Origin: a virus | Length of the DNA stretch: 64,000 nucleotides | IMG/VR virus record: IMGVR_UViG_3300042308_001616 | Coordinates: 184,752-248,751 of that record | Direction: 5' to 3' (one strand) | Shown: positions 63,543 to 64,000 of the stretch, piece after piece | Numbering within the stretch: position 1 is the first letter of the stretch | How the letters are laid out: every line of letters begins with the position of its first letter | Made by a program: the position numbers and the translations under genes | Notes under the pieces: generated by a model | The model's database searches: none | Told to the model about the DNA's origin: nothing | What the model saw: only the letters and a program-made list of their open reading frames with translations

Positions 63543-64000
63543 ATGAAGTATAAATTCAAAGATATGTGTTCCAACACACTGACAAACATAGTCATGACGG
63601 CTTTGTTATCTTTAGTTTTTATCGCATCTAAGATACTTACATTTACCGGAGTAATAGACAACGGATTTAATACAAAATTGATAGAAATATCAAGTTTCCT
63701 TCTTATGTTACCATTCTTCTACAGGATGGTCAGACAACACCTCAATAAAACAGAAGATGTAAAGAAAATAAACGAATACACAACGAAACTAAACAAAACT
63801 CTAATTGATCAATCACACAATCCATTATTCTATGAGGGAGATTTAGAAGAAGGCGCTAGAATATTGACACGAGATGTTGTTGAGGTACTTAACGCAGACA
63901 GGTGTAGTATATGGCTTTATAACGATAATATGGATGCAATTGATTTAGATATGTTATATGAGGCATCAACCAGAAGGTGGAGTGCAGGTGGGACTCTTTA
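63543..64000 (+). CDS. Membrane-anchored GAF-domain protein (3' end outside window)
   Basis: 152 codons are visible. Two membrane helices (TNIVMTALLSLVFIASKIL and LIEISSFLLMLPFFY) are followed by a linker helix and the start of a GAF domain (ARILTRDVVEVLNADRCSIWLY). Phage membrane GAF proteins are rare; the family senses small ligands such as cyclic nucleotides. An inverted repeat CCGTAT/ATACGG around a TATATA box lies directly before the ATG and may be its promoter or operator. Confidence 0.78.
   Translation, partial: MKYKFKDMCSNTLTNIVMTALLSLVFIASKILTFTGVIDNGFNTKLIEISSFLLMLPFFYRMVRQHLNKTEDVKKINEYTTKLNKTLIDQSHNPLFYEGDLEEGARILTRDVVEVLNADRCSIWLYNDNMDAIDLDMLYEASTRRWSAGGTL

Overview
The window is part of a large, AT-rich, T4-like tailed phage (myovirus type) that most likely infects a bacterium of the Bacteroidota. 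The T4 side is shown by a UvsW-type helicase, a contractile-tail baseplate block (gp5-like OB spike, gp53-like and gp48/gp54-like proteins), a gp17-like ATPase relative, TATAAATA/TATATA late-promoter-like boxes, and many proteins with an N-terminus like the T4 capsid-targeting sequence. The Bacteroidota side is shown by TTTG-N18-20-TAnnTTTG promoters, weak Shine-Dalgarno use with A-rich leaders, and small protein families I associate with Bacteroidota and their phages (DUF6576-like tails, TM-Fragile-X-F, LETM1-like, RlpA-like). These family calls are from memory of motifs, not from a search.

Layout. 1-4.5 kb: HAD-type phosphatase, acidic protein, ClpP-like protease, D-3-phosphoglycerate dehydrogenase, histone-H1-like tail protein, SHOCT protein. 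4.5-7.4 kb: uvsW, broken by an HNH endonuclease element. 7.4-23.5 kb: tail and baseplate genes, including two paralogues that carry the same scaffold but different peptidoglycan-hydrolase ends, and a 1249-residue protein with eight LQFPGFAQKP repeats. 24-40.7 kb: mixed accessory genes (amidoligase, DHH phosphoesterase, SlyD-like FKBP, metallophosphoesterase, GH108 muramidase, RlpA-like, M42 aminopeptidase, transaldolase, M23-LysM endopeptidase). 41-46.3 kb: 27 tRNA genes, tRNA remnants, structured spacers, an EDxHD homing endonuclease and two leader-peptide cassettes. 46.3-64 kb: virion-like proteins, a glycosyltransferase, a terminase-like ATPase without its catalytic residues, a Prs-like/Nampt-like NAD pair, an alpha/beta hydrolase, PurN, many small genes, and at the end a membrane-anchored GAF protein.

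The most exciting feature is in the tRNA cluster. Two homologous cassettes each have a similar promoter region, a tiny ORF, and an intrinsic terminator directly before a run of tRNA genes. Inside each ORF lies an 8-nt segment complementary to the 5' arm of the terminator, as expected for an antiterminator. The codons just before that segment match the tRNAs downstream. In leader 1, codons 4-24 encode only Thr, Asn, Met, Ile, Val, Arg, Leu and Cys, and the next tRNAs are Asn, Asn, Arg(TCT), Ile(GAT), Thr(TGT), Cys(GCA), CAT, Val(TAC) and Leu(TAA). In leader 2, codons 14-20 read P-Q-D-Q-D-Q-P and the next tRNAs are Gln(TTG), Asp(GTC) and Pro(TGG). I infer ribosome-mediated attenuation that turns on phage tRNA operons when exactly those tRNAs run short.

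A second theme is a short N-terminal tag (M-K/R-x-I/L-K-x-Y/F-x-x-F/Y-I/L-x-E) on about ten otherwise unrelated proteins, including a phosphatase, an amidoligase, a DHH phosphoesterase and a muramidase. In T4 such a tag sends internal proteins into the prohead and is cut off by gp21. If that holds here, the phage may package a set of enzymes in its capsid. A third theme is host takeover and counter-defence: NAD rebuilding, phage tRNAs including an initiator tRNA, and several cell-wall enzymes.
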